64,000 bases of DNA from Flavobacteriaceae bacterium (GCA_013043685.1 JABDNT010000002.1:1-64000), one strand, 5' to 3'; numbered from the stretch's first letter, positions 45,587 through 54,140 are shown. Made by a program: numbers and translations. The notes: generated from the sequence alone by a model not told the origin.

Positions 45587-46077
45587 TAGTCGAAAATTAA
45601 ATTGTTCTTAGATTTGAGATTTTCTACCTCTACGGCATATGCTGAAATAACCTGGTTTATATCGTTAATATCATGAAGCAGCTTCCTAATATACACATCT
45701 TCAAAATCGGAAGAGATCTTCATTAAAAAATCGACAGTTTTAAGTTCCGGAATCAGATATTCTATGATTATTTCTTCCGAATCATCTGCACCAAACAGGC
45801 CCCCGCTCGCAACGGTTCTCGCGGCAATTGTTTTACATTTATTTGCAAGAAGGTCGTAATACGTGTAGTCCAACTGGTCTTCAAACTCGTACCATGGAAA
45901 GGTTATCTCCAATCCTTTCTTGGAGAAATCAAGGTCGGTTCGTTTTCTTTGTAATTGAAGAGATAATTGTCTATTCAGTATATAGGCCATTTTATAAGGA
46001 TCTTCACTACAATGAATCGCTATCAGCGTGAATTCGTCTTTAAAATCGTCTTCCAGGATAAGTTTATAGTTGGCCAT
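45586..46077 (-). CDS. IPExxxVDY family protein
   Basis: A 163-residue soluble protein of the small Bacteroidota family named after its motif; here the motif is IPELKTVDF (about residues 109-117). It is encoded immediately upstream of pyk (one-base overlap), its normal place in flavobacteria, suggesting a role linked to glycolysis or pyruvate kinase, but the function is not known. A TATTTTTG element (minus strand, 46094-46101) lies 16 bases before the ATG and would drive both genes. Confidence 0.92.
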   Translation of the reverse strand: MANYKLILEDDFKDEFTLIAIHCSEDPYKMAYILNRQLSLQLQRKRTDLDFSKKGLEITFPWYEFEDQLDYTYYDLLANKCKTIAARTVASGGLFGADDSEEIIIEYLIPELKTVDFLMKISSDFEDVYIRKLLHDINDINQVISAYAVEVENLKSKNNLIFD

Positions 46078-46093
46078 ATTTCAAACTATCATT

Positions 46094-46101
46094 CAAAAAT
46101 A
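46094..46101 (-). promoter_or_regulatory. -7 promoter element of the IPExxxVDY-pyk operon
   Basis: Minus-strand TATTTTTG, an exact TAnnTTTG match, 16 bases before the ATG at 46077. Confidence 0.6.
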
Positions 46102-46193
46102 GACATTGTTTTGCGGATGCTATGTTTCCATAAGCTTAAATTTATATATTTCATTATCGAAAACGTTTGCGGGTAGTCTTGAATCGAGCGGGA

Positions 46194-46937
46194 CTAGGGT
46201 AGATCCTTTTCAATTGCGGTCTGTAGTTTGTAAAAAGCTCTTTTTGCGGCTCTTTCTTCTGCTTTTTTCTTCGAGGTTGCCCTGGCCTTGGCAACGACTT
46301 CATTCTCCAGCATCAATTTTACAGCAAAGTGTTTTAATTCATCGGCCCCGGTATCATCGTATACCATAAATTTGAAAGGTTTCTTGTTCTTTTGGCACCA
46401 TTCAATAAACAGGCTTTTGTAACTAATTACCTTTCCTTCCAGCCGTTCGATATCCACATACGGTTTGATAACCCGCCGGTGAATAAATTTCTCACAATAA
46501 CGATATCCCTTATCCAGATAAATGGCCCCAATCAATGCTTCAAATACGTTGCCATGAATATTACCACCAAATTGGTCCGTGGGAATTGAAGTTTTTAACA
46601 GGTTAATTAAATTTAGGTCCCTGCCTAATTCATTAAGGTGTTCCCTGCTTACTACCTTAGATCGCATTTTGGTTAAATATCCTTCGTCGCCCGAGGGAAC
46701 CTCCATAAACAAATGAGAAGCGATCACAGCGCCTAGCATTGCATCACCGAGAAACTCCAGACGTTCATAGTTCTGTCGCTGACCGTCACTGTTTGTTTCA
46801 TTCATGGAACGGTGTGTAAAGGCTTCTTCGTATATACTTATATCTCCCGGTTTAAAGCCAAGTATTTTTTTTACAGCTACAAAAAAATCCCCGTCCTTTT
46901 CAGTACGAGGATTGAATATGTCTTTTATTGAAGCCAT
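46194..46937 (-). CDS. rnc: Ribonuclease III
   Basis: A 247-residue double-strand-specific RNase. The catalytic signature ERLEFLGDAML sits at residues 58-68 (Glu61 and Asp65), the second catalytic Asp/Glu pair is in GNVFEALIGAIYLDKGY, and the C-terminal dsRBD (about 170-240) ends with KARATSKKKAEERAAKRAF. Located 9 bases after fabF on the same strand, as the last gene of acpP-fabF-rnc, the common bacterial order. Confidence 0.96.
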   Translation of the reverse strand: MASIKDIFNPRTEKDGDFFVAVKKILGFKPGDISIYEEAFTHRSMNETNSDGQRQNYERLEFLGDAMLGAVIASHLFMEVPSGDEGYLTKMRSKVVSREHLNELGRDLNLINLLKTSIPTDQFGGNIHGNVFEALIGAIYLDKGYRYCEKFIHRRVIKPYVDIERLEGKVISYKSLFIEWCQKNKKPFKFMVYDDTGADELKHFAVKLMLENEVVAKARATSKKKAEERAAKRAFYKLQTAIEKDLP

Positions 46938-46946
46938 TTACATAGA

Positions 46947-48200
46947 TTAATCTTCTAATTTCCGGAATAACACACAGGCATTATGGCCTCCAAATCCAAA
47001 GGTATTACTCATGGCTACTTTTATATCGCGTTTCTGAGCTACATTCAAAGTTAAATTTAGAGAAGGATCTATTTCCTCATCTACCGTTGTATGATTTATA
47101 GTAGGTGGAACCATACCGTTCTCCATAGCGAGGATAGAGGCAATCGCTTCAATCGCTCCCGCCGCACCCAGAAGGTGTCCCGTCATCGATTTGGTAGAAT
47201 TAATATTTATATTTTTAGTATGATCGCCAAACACGTTTGAAATAGCTTTGAGTTCTGCCACATCCCCCAAGGGTGTCGCAGTACCATGTGTATTGATAGC
47301 ATCAACTTCCTCTGGTTTCATATTGGCATCACGAAGGCAATTCAACATTACCCTCTCAACACCTATTCCCTCCGGATGAGGTGCAGTCATGTGATAGGCA
47401 TCACTGGACATTCCGCCACCAACTACCTCAGCATATATCTTCGCTCCACGCTTTTTAGCATGTTCATATTCTTCGAGGATAAGGGCTCCTGCTCCTTCTC
47501 CCAAAACAAATCCGTCACGAGTGGCATCAAATGGGCGGGATGCAGTTTCAGGGCTGTCGTTTCTGGTAGAAAGCGCATGCATGGCATTAAAACCGCCCAT
47601 ACCGGCCTGTGTCACTGCTGCTTCACTTCCTCCGGTAACAATAATATCACAATGACCTAAGCGAATGTAGTTTAAGGCATCAATCATAGCATTAGCCGAA
47701 GAAGCACAAGCTGATACAGTTGTGTAATTAGGCCCCATAAAGCCATGTTTAATGGAAATATTACCGGGAGCAATATCTGCTATCATTTTGGGAATAAAAA
47801 AGGGGTTGAAACGTGGTGTTCCATCCCCTTGTGCAAAATTTATGACTTCATTCTGAAAGGTTTCAAGTCCCCCAATACCAGCACCCCAAATAACTCCAAC
47901 ACGAAATTTATCTATTTCATCAAGGTTTATTCCGGCATCTTGTATGGCTTCGTCTGAAGATACCAGTGCATATTGCGCAAAACGGTCAAGTTTTCTGGCT
48001 TCTTTCCTGTCAAAATGATCTTTTGGATCGTAATCTTTGATTTCACAAGCGAATTTCGTTTTGAACTTTTCAGTATCAAAATAGGTAATAGGCGCGCATC
48101 CGCTTTTTCCATTTTTCAGACCGTCCCAATATTGAGATACGGTGTTACCAATGGGTGTTAGGGCACCAAGACCTGTAACTACAACTCGCTTTAATTCCAT
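46947..48200 (-). CDS. fabF: Beta-ketoacyl-ACP synthase II
   Basis: FabF elongates acyl-ACP with malonyl-ACP in fatty acid synthesis. The 417-residue protein has the active-site Cys165 (VSACASSAN), His305 (INTHGTATPLGD) and His342 (KSMTGHLLGAAG), and the C-terminal NTFGFGGHNA; all are complete. It follows acpP after 12 bases and precedes rnc. Start and length are normal. Confidence 0.97.
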   Translation of the reverse strand: MELKRVVVTGLGALTPIGNTVSQYWDGLKNGKSGCAPITYFDTEKFKTKFACEIKDYDPKDHFDRKEARKLDRFAQYALVSSDEAIQDAGINLDEIDKFRVGVIWGAGIGGLETFQNEVINFAQGDGTPRFNPFFIPKMIADIAPGNISIKHGFMGPNYTTVSACASSANAMIDALNYIRLGHCDIIVTGGSEAAVTQAGMGGFNAMHALSTRNDSPETASRPFDATRDGFVLGEGAGALILEEYEHAKKRGAKIYAEVVGGGMSSDAYHMTAPHPEGIGVERVMLNCLRDANMKPEEVDAINTHGTATPLGDVAELKAISNVFGDHTKNININSTKSMTGHLLGAAGAIEAIASILAMENGMVPPTINHTTVDEEIDPSLNLTLNVAQKRDIKVAMSNTFGFGGHNACVLFRKLED

Positions 48201-48212
48201 ATGGAAGTATTT

Positions 48213-48446
48213 TTACTTGGCCTCTTCTATATAAGAGATAGCCTGACCTACGGTCGCTATATTTTCGGCCTGATCGTCAGGGATCTGAATGTCGAATTCT
48301 TTTTCAAATTCCATGATAAGCTCTACGGTATCAAGGGAATCTGCCCCAAGGTCGTTGGTGAAGCTAGCTTCATTTACTACTTCGTTTTCGTCAACGCCTA
48401 ATTTGTCTACGATGATTGCTTTTACTCTTGATGCAATGTCTGACAT
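48213..48446 (-). CDS. acpP: Acyl carrier protein
   Basis: A 77-residue acidic protein with the phosphopantetheine attachment Ser37 in [14 protein letters not shown]. First gene of the acpP-fabF-rnc operon. The promoter element TATTTTTG (minus strand, 48477-48484) lies 30 bases before the ATG. The short size and the strong promoter fit its high expression. Confidence 0.96.
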   Translation of the reverse strand: MSDIASRVKAIIVDKLGVDENEVVNEASFTNDLGADSLDTVELIMEFEKEFDIQIPDDQAENIATVGQAISYIEEAK

Positions 48447-48476
48447 AATGTTTGATTTTAAAATTTAATTAAGTGG

Positions 48477-48484
48477 CAAAAATA
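48477..48484 (-). promoter_or_regulatory. -7 promoter element of acpP
   Basis: Minus-strand TATTTTTG, an exact TAnnTTTG match, 30 bases before the acpP ATG. Confidence 0.65.
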
Positions 48485-48570
48485 AAATATTTTAAATTAA
48501 TACCCCACTTTAACTAAGAAATGTGATCACCAATTTAACAATTTTTGAGCGAAGTAAAACCCCTTTGCCT

Positions 48571-48578
48571 TACTTTTG
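48571..48578 (+). promoter_or_regulatory. -7 promoter element of purN
   Basis: TACTTTTG, an exact consensus match. TTTG at 48544-48547 is 23 bases upstream, a little longer than the best spacing. The position inside the longest frame shows that purN begins at 48619, not at 48523. Confidence 0.6.
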
Positions 48579-48618
48579 TTATTTATTACTTACTTCTCAA
48601 AACAACGAACCTAACAGA

Positions 48619-49200
48619 ATGAAGAAACGCATCGCTATTTTTGCATCAGGCAGCGGTACCAACACCCAGAACATTATTCAACACTTTAAGTCATCTTCTA
48701 TTGGGGAGGTTGTTCTTGTGCTGTCAAACAAGAGGCATGCCAAGGTGCTCGAGCGGGCTGAAAATGAAGATATTAAATCCCTATACTTTCATAAGGAGGA
48801 CTTATACGACCGGGACGGAGTTCTAAAAATACTGAAGGAGGCAAGGATTGATCTTATCGTACTCGCCGGGTTTCTTATCATGTTTCCAAAGCACATACTT
48901 AAGGAGTTTCCGAATAAGGTAATTAATATCCACCCCGCCTTATTGCCCAAATACGGTGGAAAAGGCATGTATGGAAAGTATGTACATGAAGCTATAGTCG
49001 CTAATAAAGAGAAAGAATCCGGAATTACAATACACTACGTGAATGAAGCTTACGATGAAGGAGCGATCATTTTTCAGGCAGCAACCGGAATTACTGAAGA
49101 AGATACTCCCAATTCTGTTGCTGAAAAGGTACATGCATTGGAGTATGAGCACTTCCCTATAGTGATCGAAACATTATTAACATCTGAAGACGATGGCTAA
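48619..49200 (+). CDS. purN: Phosphoribosylglycinamide formyltransferase
   Basis: PurN transfers a formyl group to GAR in purine synthesis. Start at 48619 (193 residues): MKKRIAIFASGSGTNTQNII is the family N-terminus with the phosphate-binding GSGTN. The catalytic segment INIHPALLPKYGGKGMYG holds the conserved His, and the later Asp (YDEGAIIF) is present. It overlaps the RNase H gene by 8 bases. PurF (50867) is close by, so purine synthesis genes are loosely clustered. Confidence 0.95.
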   Translation: MKKRIAIFASGSGTNTQNIIQHFKSSSIGEVVLVLSNKRHAKVLERAENEDIKSLYFHKEDLYDRDGVLKILKEARIDLIVLAGFLIMFPKHILKEFPNKVINIHPALLPKYGGKGMYGKYVHEAIVANKEKESGITIHYVNEAYDEGAIIFQAATGITEEDTPNSVAEKVHALEYEHFPIVIETLLTSEDDG

Positions 49201-49831
49201 AAAACAAAAGTTTTATGTGGTATGGTATGGTAATCCTGCAGGTATCTTCGGAAGCTGGGAGGAATGCCAGCGGTCTATCAAAGGGGTAAAAGGTGCGCAA
49301 TACAAATCCTTCGAGACATTTGCTGAAGCGAAAACCGCATATAATAAAGAATATTCCGATTATAAGGGCAAAGGCGGGAAAAAGAAGAAAAGCCTTACGC
49401 CCGAAGAACTTAAAAAAATAGGAGATCCAAATTTATATTCAATCGCCGTTGATGCAGCTTCAAGTGGTAATCCCGGGAAAATGGAGTACAGAGGTGTGGA
49501 TACGCAAACCGAAGAACAGTTGTTTCATCAAGGCCCTTTTGAGCAGGGCACCAATAATGTAGGTGAATTTCTTGCCCTGGTTCATGGCATCGCATATCTC
49601 AAACAAAAGAACAGCGACCGCATTATTTACAGCGACAGCAGGATCGCCATGGGCTGGGTAAAGAAAAAGAAATGTAACACCAAACTGAAGCAATCCTCAA
49701 AAAACAAAAAGCTTTTCGAGTTGATTAACCGCGCCGAAAATTGGTTAAAAAAGAATACTTATGAGACCGAAGTAGTTAAATGGGAAACGAAAGCCTGGGG
49801 AGAGATTCCGGCTGATTTTGGCAGAAAGTGA
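49193..49831 (+). CDS. Ribonuclease H with N-terminal viroplasmin-type domain
   Basis: A 212-residue RNase HI. The first ~45 residues form the caulimovirus viroplasmin/RNase H1 N-terminal domain (KFYVVWYGNPAGIFGSWEEC, then KAYKSFETFAEA-type pattern) that binds RNA-DNA hybrids. The RNase H domain starts near residue 80: AVDAASSGNPGKMEYRG (first Asp), NNVGEFLALVHG (Glu), IIYSDSRIAMGW (Asp) and the last catalytic Asp in IPADFGRK. This two-domain type is usual in Bacteroidota. It overlaps purN by 8 bases. Confidence 0.92.
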   Translation: MAKKQKFYVVWYGNPAGIFGSWEECQRSIKGVKGAQYKSFETFAEAKTAYNKEYSDYKGKGGKKKKSLTPEELKKIGDPNLYSIAVDAASSGNPGKMEYRGVDTQTEEQLFHQGPFEQGTNNVGEFLALVHGIAYLKQKNSDRIIYSDSRIAMGWVKKKKCNTKLKQSSKNKKLFELINRAENWLKKNTYETEVVKWETKAWGEIPADFGRK

Positions 49832-49866
49832 AAGAATTAACTAAATATTTATTTTAATAATTAACG

Positions 49867-49874
49867 TATCTTTG
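49867..49874 (+). promoter_or_regulatory. -7 promoter element of the PfkB gene
   Basis: TATCTTTG, an exact TAnnTTTG match, 22 bases before the ATG at 49897. Confidence 0.65.
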
Positions 49875-49896
49875 CCTCTTTCAAAACATACCTTGT

Positions 49897-50820
49897 ATGA
49901 GCAAATTGGTAATCGTTGGAACTGTGGCTTTCGACGCTATTGAAACTCCCTTCGGAAAGACCGATAAGATACTTGGCGGGGCTGCCACATTTATTGGGCT
50001 GGCCGCTTCACAATGCGATGCAGATGGCGCTATCGTTTCGGTTGTGGGAGGAGATTTTCCTAAAGACTATATCAATTTGTTTGTTCAGAGAGGCATGGAT
50101 GTTTCCGGGCTCGAAATTGTAGAGGACGGTAAAACTTTCTTTTGGAGGGGCAAGTATCACAACGATATGAATTCCCGTGATACATTGGCCACCGAATTAA
50201 ATGTATTGGAATCGTTCTCCCCGGTAGTTCCGGAAAAATTTAGAAATTCCGATGTTGTCATGCTGGGTAACCTGCATCCCATGGTTCAGTTAAGTGTGAT
50301 AGAACAGATGAACAATCCCGAATTGATCGTTCTGGACACCATGAATTTCTGGATGGATAATACCCTGGCAGAACTCATGCGGGTAATTTCAAGAGTTAAT
50401 GTCATAACTATTAATGATGAGGAAGCCCGGCAGCTTACCCGTGAATATTCACTCGTTGTCGCGGCACGGAAGATTATGGAAATGGGGCCTAAATATGTAG
50501 TTATTAAAAAAGGAGAGCACGGAGCACTTCTCTTCCATAAGAATGAGATCTTTTACGCCCCCGCCCTGCCTCTTGAAGAAGTTTTCGATCCTACCGGCGC
50601 AGGCGACACATTTGCCGGAGGTTTTACAGGTTACCTTGCTAAAACAGGTGACTATAGTTATGATAATATGAAGAACGCCGTTATTTATGGTGCAGCGCTT
50701 GCCTCCTTCTGTGTGGAGAAGTTTGGAACTGAGCGACTACTGAATCTTACGGCAAAAGAAGTTCGTCAGCGGCTGAAACAATTTCAGGACCTGACTCAAT
50801 TTGATATAGAATTAACATAG
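49897..50820 (+). CDS. PfkB family sugar/nucleoside kinase
   Basis: A 307-residue kinase of the ribokinase/PfkB family. The N-terminal GGAATFIGLAASQCDADGA segment (about 27-45) and the C-terminal signature DPTGAGDTFAGGFTGYLA with catalytic Asp237 are intact. The substrate may be a nucleoside or sugar; the location between RNase H and purF slightly favours a purine nucleoside (adenosine or inosine), but this is not settled by the sequence. A terminator follows the stop. Confidence 0.9.
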   Translation: MSKLVIVGTVAFDAIETPFGKTDKILGGAATFIGLAASQCDADGAIVSVVGGDFPKDYINLFVQRGMDVSGLEIVEDGKTFFWRGKYHNDMNSRDTLATELNVLESFSPVVPEKFRNSDVVMLGNLHPMVQLSVIEQMNNPELIVLDTMNFWMDNTLAELMRVISRVNVITINDEEARQLTREYSLVVAARKIMEMGPKYVVIKKGEHGALLFHKNEIFYAPALPLEEVFDPTGAGDTFAGGFTGYLAKTGDYSYDNMKNAVIYGAALASFCVEKFGTERLLNLTAKEVRQRLKQFQDLTQFDIELT

Positions 50821-50825
50821 CCTTA

Positions 50826-50849
50826 CGCCCTGATTTTCGGGGCTTTTTT
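50826..50849 (+). terminator. Rho-independent terminator of the PfkB gene
   Basis: GCCC (50827-50830) pairs with GGGC (50840-50843) around a 9-base loop, followed by six Ts. It is short, and purF's ATG is only 18 bases on. Confidence 0.6.
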
Positions 50850-50866
50850 GGTTCTTATTTTTAATC

Positions 50867-52765
50867 ATGAGTGACGCTTTAAAACATGAATGTGGGATCG
50901 CAATGATCCGGTTACTGAAACCTCTGGAGTATTACCACGAGAAATACGGAACTGCGTTCTATGGTGTGAACAAAATGTACCTTATGATGGAGAAGCAGCA
51001 TAATCGAGGCCAGGACGGGGCGGGATTTGCCAGCATCAAAATGGACGTTTCCCCGGGTGAGCGATATATCAGCCGTGTTCGAAGCAATGCTGCACAACCC
51101 ATACAGGACATATTCTCACAGATCAACGATCGCATTAATTCAGAATTTAAATCTCATCCCGAGTATTCAGGTGATGTTGCCGCACAGAAAAAAAATATTC
51201 CCTATATAGGGGAACTATTACTGGGGCACGTTCGTTATGGCACCTTCGGAATCAATAGTGTGGAAAATGTTCATCCATTTCTGCGTCAGAATAACTGGAT
51301 GCATCGAAATCTTATTATCGCCGGTAACTTCAACATGACGAATACTACTCATCTTTTCAATAATTTGATAAAGTTGGGGATGCATCCGAAAGAGAAGGCG
51401 GACACCATTACAGTGATGGAAAAGATTGGACATTTCCTTGATGATGCTGTTAGGAAATTATACAAAAAGGCGAAAGCCGATGGCCTGAACAAAATGGAGG
51501 CCTCACCCTTTATAGCCGAAAATCTCAATATTGCCAAAATCCTTAAGAAATCGGCTCGCGACTGGGATGGTGGATATGCCATGGCTGGTATGATAGGCCA
51601 TGGAGATTCTTTCGTACTCAGGGATCCAGCTGGAATTCGCCCGGCCTATTTTTATAATGATGATGAAGTGGTTGTTATCGCTTCGGAAAGGCCTGCTATA
51701 CAAACTGTATTCAATGTTCCATTCGAAGAGATTCGAGAAATAGAGCCTGGACATGCAGTGATCATTAAGAAAAGCGGTGCGGTTGCCCAGGAAGAAATAC
51801 TAAGTCCGTTGGAACGAAAATCGTGTTCCTTCGAGCGTATCTATTTTTCCAGGGGGAGTGATGCCGAGATATACCAGGAACGCAAGGAGTTAGGACGACT
51901 GGTTATGCCAAAAGTTTTGGACGCTATTGATCGTGATGCGGAAAATACGGTTTTCTCGTTCATACCAAATACGGCAGAAACATCTTTTTACGGAATGCTG
52001 GATGCTGCACAGAACGAACTCAACAAACAAAAGAATGACGCAATTCTAAAAGAAGGTGCAAATCTCACAAATGAGCGATTGGATGAAATTCAGAAACATA
52101 AGATAAGAACGGAAAAGATCGCGATAAAGGATGTAAAGTTGCGAACCTTCATTACCGAAGACAGCAGCCGGGATGATCTTGTGGCACACGTTTACGATGT
52201 TACATATGGAATAGTTAGGCCTAAAGACAACCTGGTGATAATAGACGACAGTATTGTAAGGGGTACTACGCTTAAGAAAAGTATCCTCAAAATGTTGGAT
52301 CGTTTACATCCCAAACAAATTGTGGTTGTATCTTCGGCGCCACAAATTCGATATCCTGATTGTTACGGTATCGATATGGCCCGCTTAGAAGACCTGGTCG
52401 CTTTCCAGGCCGCCCTTCAACTTCATAAAGACAGGGGTACATATGATATAGTGGAAAAAATATATCATAAGGCTAAGGCGGAAATGACAAATAAAACCGA
52501 ACCCCCTGTAAACCATGTGAAAGAATTGTACGATCCATTCACTGATGAAGAATTGTCTGATAAGATTGCTGAAATTATAAGCGACAATGGAATTAATGCC
52601 AAAGTAAAGGTCATCTTTCAATCGGTAGATGATCTCCATAAAGCTTGTCCGAAGAATTTAGGAGACTGGTATTTCACTGGCGACTATCCTACCGAAGGAG
52701 GTAAGAAAGTTGTAAACAGGGCTTACGTACATTTCTTTGAAGGCAATCCGGAACGCGCCTATTAA
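50867..52765 (+). CDS. purF: Amidophosphoribosyltransferase (PurF-type, long form)
   Basis: The first committed step of purine synthesis: PRPP plus glutamine gives phosphoribosylamine. The 632-residue protein starts with MSDALKHECGIAM; the Ntn nucleophile is Cys9 after a short removable leader. The glutaminase domain (9-~290) includes LLGHVRYGTFG and the PRTase domain has the PRPP loop VIIDDSIVRGTT (about 458-469). The protein is ~120 residues longer than E. coli PurF, with an extra C-terminal part, as is usual for Bacteroidota; that part may have its own function. Just downstream lies the non-coding region with small-RNA units. Confidence 0.92.
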   Translation: MSDALKHECGIAMIRLLKPLEYYHEKYGTAFYGVNKMYLMMEKQHNRGQDGAGFASIKMDVSPGERYISRVRSNAAQPIQDIFSQINDRINSEFKSHPEYSGDVAAQKKNIPYIGELLLGHVRYGTFGINSVENVHPFLRQNNWMHRNLIIAGNFNMTNTTHLFNNLIKLGMHPKEKADTITVMEKIGHFLDDAVRKLYKKAKADGLNKMEASPFIAENLNIAKILKKSARDWDGGYAMAGMIGHGDSFVLRDPAGIRPAYFYNDDEVVVIASERPAIQTVFNVPFEEIREIEPGHAVIIKKSGAVAQEEILSPLERKSCSFERIYFSRGSDAEIYQERKELGRLVMPKVLDAIDRDAENTVFSFIPNTAETSFYGMLDAAQNELNKQKNDAILKEGANLTNERLDEIQKHKIRTEKIAIKDVKLRTFITEDSSRDDLVAHVYDVTYGIVRPKDNLVIIDDSIVRGTTLKKSILKMLDRLHPKQIVVVSSAPQIRYPDCYGIDMARLEDLVAFQAALQLHKDRGTYDIVEKIYHKAKAEMTNKTEPPVNHVKELYDPFTDEELSDKIAEIISDNGINAKVKVIFQSVDDLHKACPKNLGDWYFTGDYPTEGGKKVVNRAYVHFFEGNPERAY

Positions 52766-52871
52766 TTGTTAAATTCTACCCTTAATAAAGTCGATTGTTG
52801 CACTTTAACGATTTTAACGAAAACTTTATCTAAAAGTAGGAAAAGTCTGATTTTCGTATTAATATTTAATA

Positions 52872-52879
52872 TATATTTG
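52872..52879 (+). promoter_or_regulatory. -7 promoter element of small-RNA unit 1
   Basis: TATATTTG, an exact TAnnTTTG match, placed just before the conserved transcribed block. The same element is at 53217-53224 in unit 2. Confidence 0.65.
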
Positions 52880-52885
52880 ACTCAT

Positions 52886-52959
52886 ACCATAGCATAAGTA
52901 GGTTAAGTTCATGGTAAGATTTGGGGCAAAAAAGGTAAACTCTTGTTTACCTTTTTTTT
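52886..52959 (+). ncRNA. Candidate small RNA, copy 1
   Basis: An approximately 75-base transcript is predicted from the TATATTTG element to a perfect terminator. The 5' part folds by pairing ACCAT with ATGGT around a 20-base loop (AGCATAAGTAGGTTAAGTTC). A linker with GATTTGGGGC follows, then the terminator stem GGTAAAC/GTTTACC (52934-52940 with 52945-52951, loop TCTT) and eight Ts. Copy 2 differs only by one substitution near the 5' end, single-base A indels and one loop base. I do not know the family; Flavo-1, described in Flavobacteria, would be one to test. Confidence 0.65.
52934..52959 (+). terminator. Terminator of small-RNA copy 1
   Basis: Perfect 7-bp stem (GGTAAAC with GTTTACC), 4-base loop, eight Ts; A-rich 5' side extends the pairing. 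Confidence 0.85.
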
Positions 52960-53216
52960 ATACTCAAATTTTAATTGGCCTGATGAAGAATATTCATGAC
53001 AAACCGTTTTTCATTTTATTTTTTATCAATTTCCTCATGATGGAGACATAAATCTGGAAGTTCAGGATGTAATCATCTTAAACAATTACTTTAACTTTTC
53101 TACGATTATTCTCGCTATATTGAGGCTTCTGCACGATTATTCCTATCAATAATTGCATTTTAACGAATAAAGCGGGTTTTGGTCTAAAACTTTCGAAATT
53201 GAAAAATATAAACCTA

Positions 53217-53224
53217 TATATTTG
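53217..53224 (+). promoter_or_regulatory. -7 promoter element of small-RNA unit 2
   Basis: TATATTTG, exact match to TAnnTTTG, conserved with unit 1 at the same offset from the RNA block. Confidence 0.65.
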
Positions 53225-53230
53225 AATCAT

Positions 53231-53303
53231 ACCATAGCATAAGTAGGTTAAGTTCATGGTAGATTTGGGGCAAAAAAAGGTAAACTCTCGTTTACCTTTT
53301 TTT
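53231..53303 (+). ncRNA. Candidate small RNA, copy 2
   Basis: Second unit with the same parts as copy 1: ACCAT...ATGGT hairpin, GATTTGGGGC linker, terminator stem GGTAAAC/GTTTACC (53279-53285 with 53290-53296, loop TCTC) and a T-run. Keeping every structural element while the flanks diverge points to selection on an RNA product. It lies about 345 bases after copy 1, same strand. Confidence 0.65.
53279..53303 (+). terminator. Terminator of small-RNA copy 2
   Basis: Perfect 7-bp stem with a TCTC loop and seven Ts. Confidence 0.85.
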
Positions 53304-53368
53304 ATTGCACCAAATCCAAAGAGGCGGCGAGGAACAACAGTGAAGAGCCGCTTTATTCCCGTCTTGTT

Positions 53369-53410
53369 GCTCTCGTTTACCTTTTTTATTGCTATAAATC
53401 CATACTAGCC
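53369..53410 (+). repeat. 3'-only relic of the small-RNA unit
   Basis: CTCTCGTTTACCTTTTTTATTGC and a following AAATCCA...GGCGAG block repeat the end of copy 2 (53285-53330) at an offset of 85 bases. The GGTAAAC partner arm is absent, so no terminator can form. Confidence 0.55.
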
Positions 53411-53513
53411 GGCGAGCCAAGATTTTTGATAAATTTGAAGACATAAAAATATAAACGAGCTGTAGTGTCCCGCATATGAATTCTCATTTGCTTTCTATCA
53501 TAAACCCAAAAAC

Positions 53514-54098
53514 ATGAAACTAGTTCTCATAACGTTAATAGTAATAAACAGCTTTTTGCAATCCAATTGGGAGCTTAAAAAAGAAAAGGATGGAATAAAA
53601 GTATATCTCACCAAAAGCGATGACTCCAAGATCAAAACATTTAAGGTAGAGACCTTTGTAAAGGCAAAACCTCGTGAAATTGCTGATGCTGTAGTCGATT
53701 TGGAGAACAATTATAAATGGTTTGTGAATGTGGAGAAGGCAGAGCTTCTCGAGCAACTTGGAACGGACGAGTTTGTCTTTAAGCAGGTTATTCAGGTGCC
53801 CTTTCCATTTAAAGACCGAGAAGTGATAGAATATTGTGTTGTAAAGGAATTACCGAATGGTGTTGTACGAATTGACCTAAAAGAAGATAGTACTTTCATC
53901 CCGGTATCAGATGATTATGTTCGAATGCCAATTTCCAGAGGATACTGGATTCTCACGCCTTCCGGAGATGGAACAGACATTGAATATTCTTTTCTTGCAG
54001 ATCCCGGAGGTAATATTCCCGCCTGGCTGGCAAATCAGTTTATTGTGAGTAACCCGTTTAAAACAATAAAAGGCTTGAGGGAATACCTTAAGAACTAA
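53514..54098 (+). CDS. START-domain lipid-binding protein
   Basis: A 194-residue protein with a short secretory signal peptide (about 16 residues) and a START fold: WELKKEKDGIKVYLTKSDDS, then KTFKVETFVKAKPREIADAV, VPFPFKDREVIEYCVVKEL and a final ISRGYWILTPSGDGTDIEYSFL. START proteins bind lipids or polyketides in a large cavity. Exported in this species to the periplasm or outer membrane; ligand unknown. It stands alone between the small RNAs and sodA. Confidence 0.88.
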   Translation: MKLVLITLIVINSFLQSNWELKKEKDGIKVYLTKSDDSKIKTFKVETFVKAKPREIADAVVDLENNYKWFVNVEKAELLEQLGTDEFVFKQVIQVPFPFKDREVIEYCVVKELPNGVVRIDLKEDSTFIPVSDDYVRMPISRGYWILTPSGDGTDIEYSFLADPGGNIPAWLANQFIVSNPFKTIKGLREYLKN

Positions 54099-54140
54099 TT
54101 AAACAACAAAAGATCCATAATTCGGCCCAAATTCTTTTAC

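Larger units (their letters stand above)
52766..53513. other. Intergenic region carrying two small-RNA units and a 3' relic
   Basis: About 750 bases without a convincing gene, the only long gap in the window. It contains two near-identical promoter-hairpin-terminator units, a partial copy of the 3' part (53369-53410), and a short hydrophobic frame at 52983-53051 (22 codons) that I do not call. A longer frame from the ATG inside unit 2 (53259-53408, 49 codons) reads through its terminator and is likely accidental. Confidence 0.7.

Noticed and set aside
53498-53756. Short minus-strand frames opposite the START gene
   Set aside because: Shadows of the START coding sequence; no independent signals.
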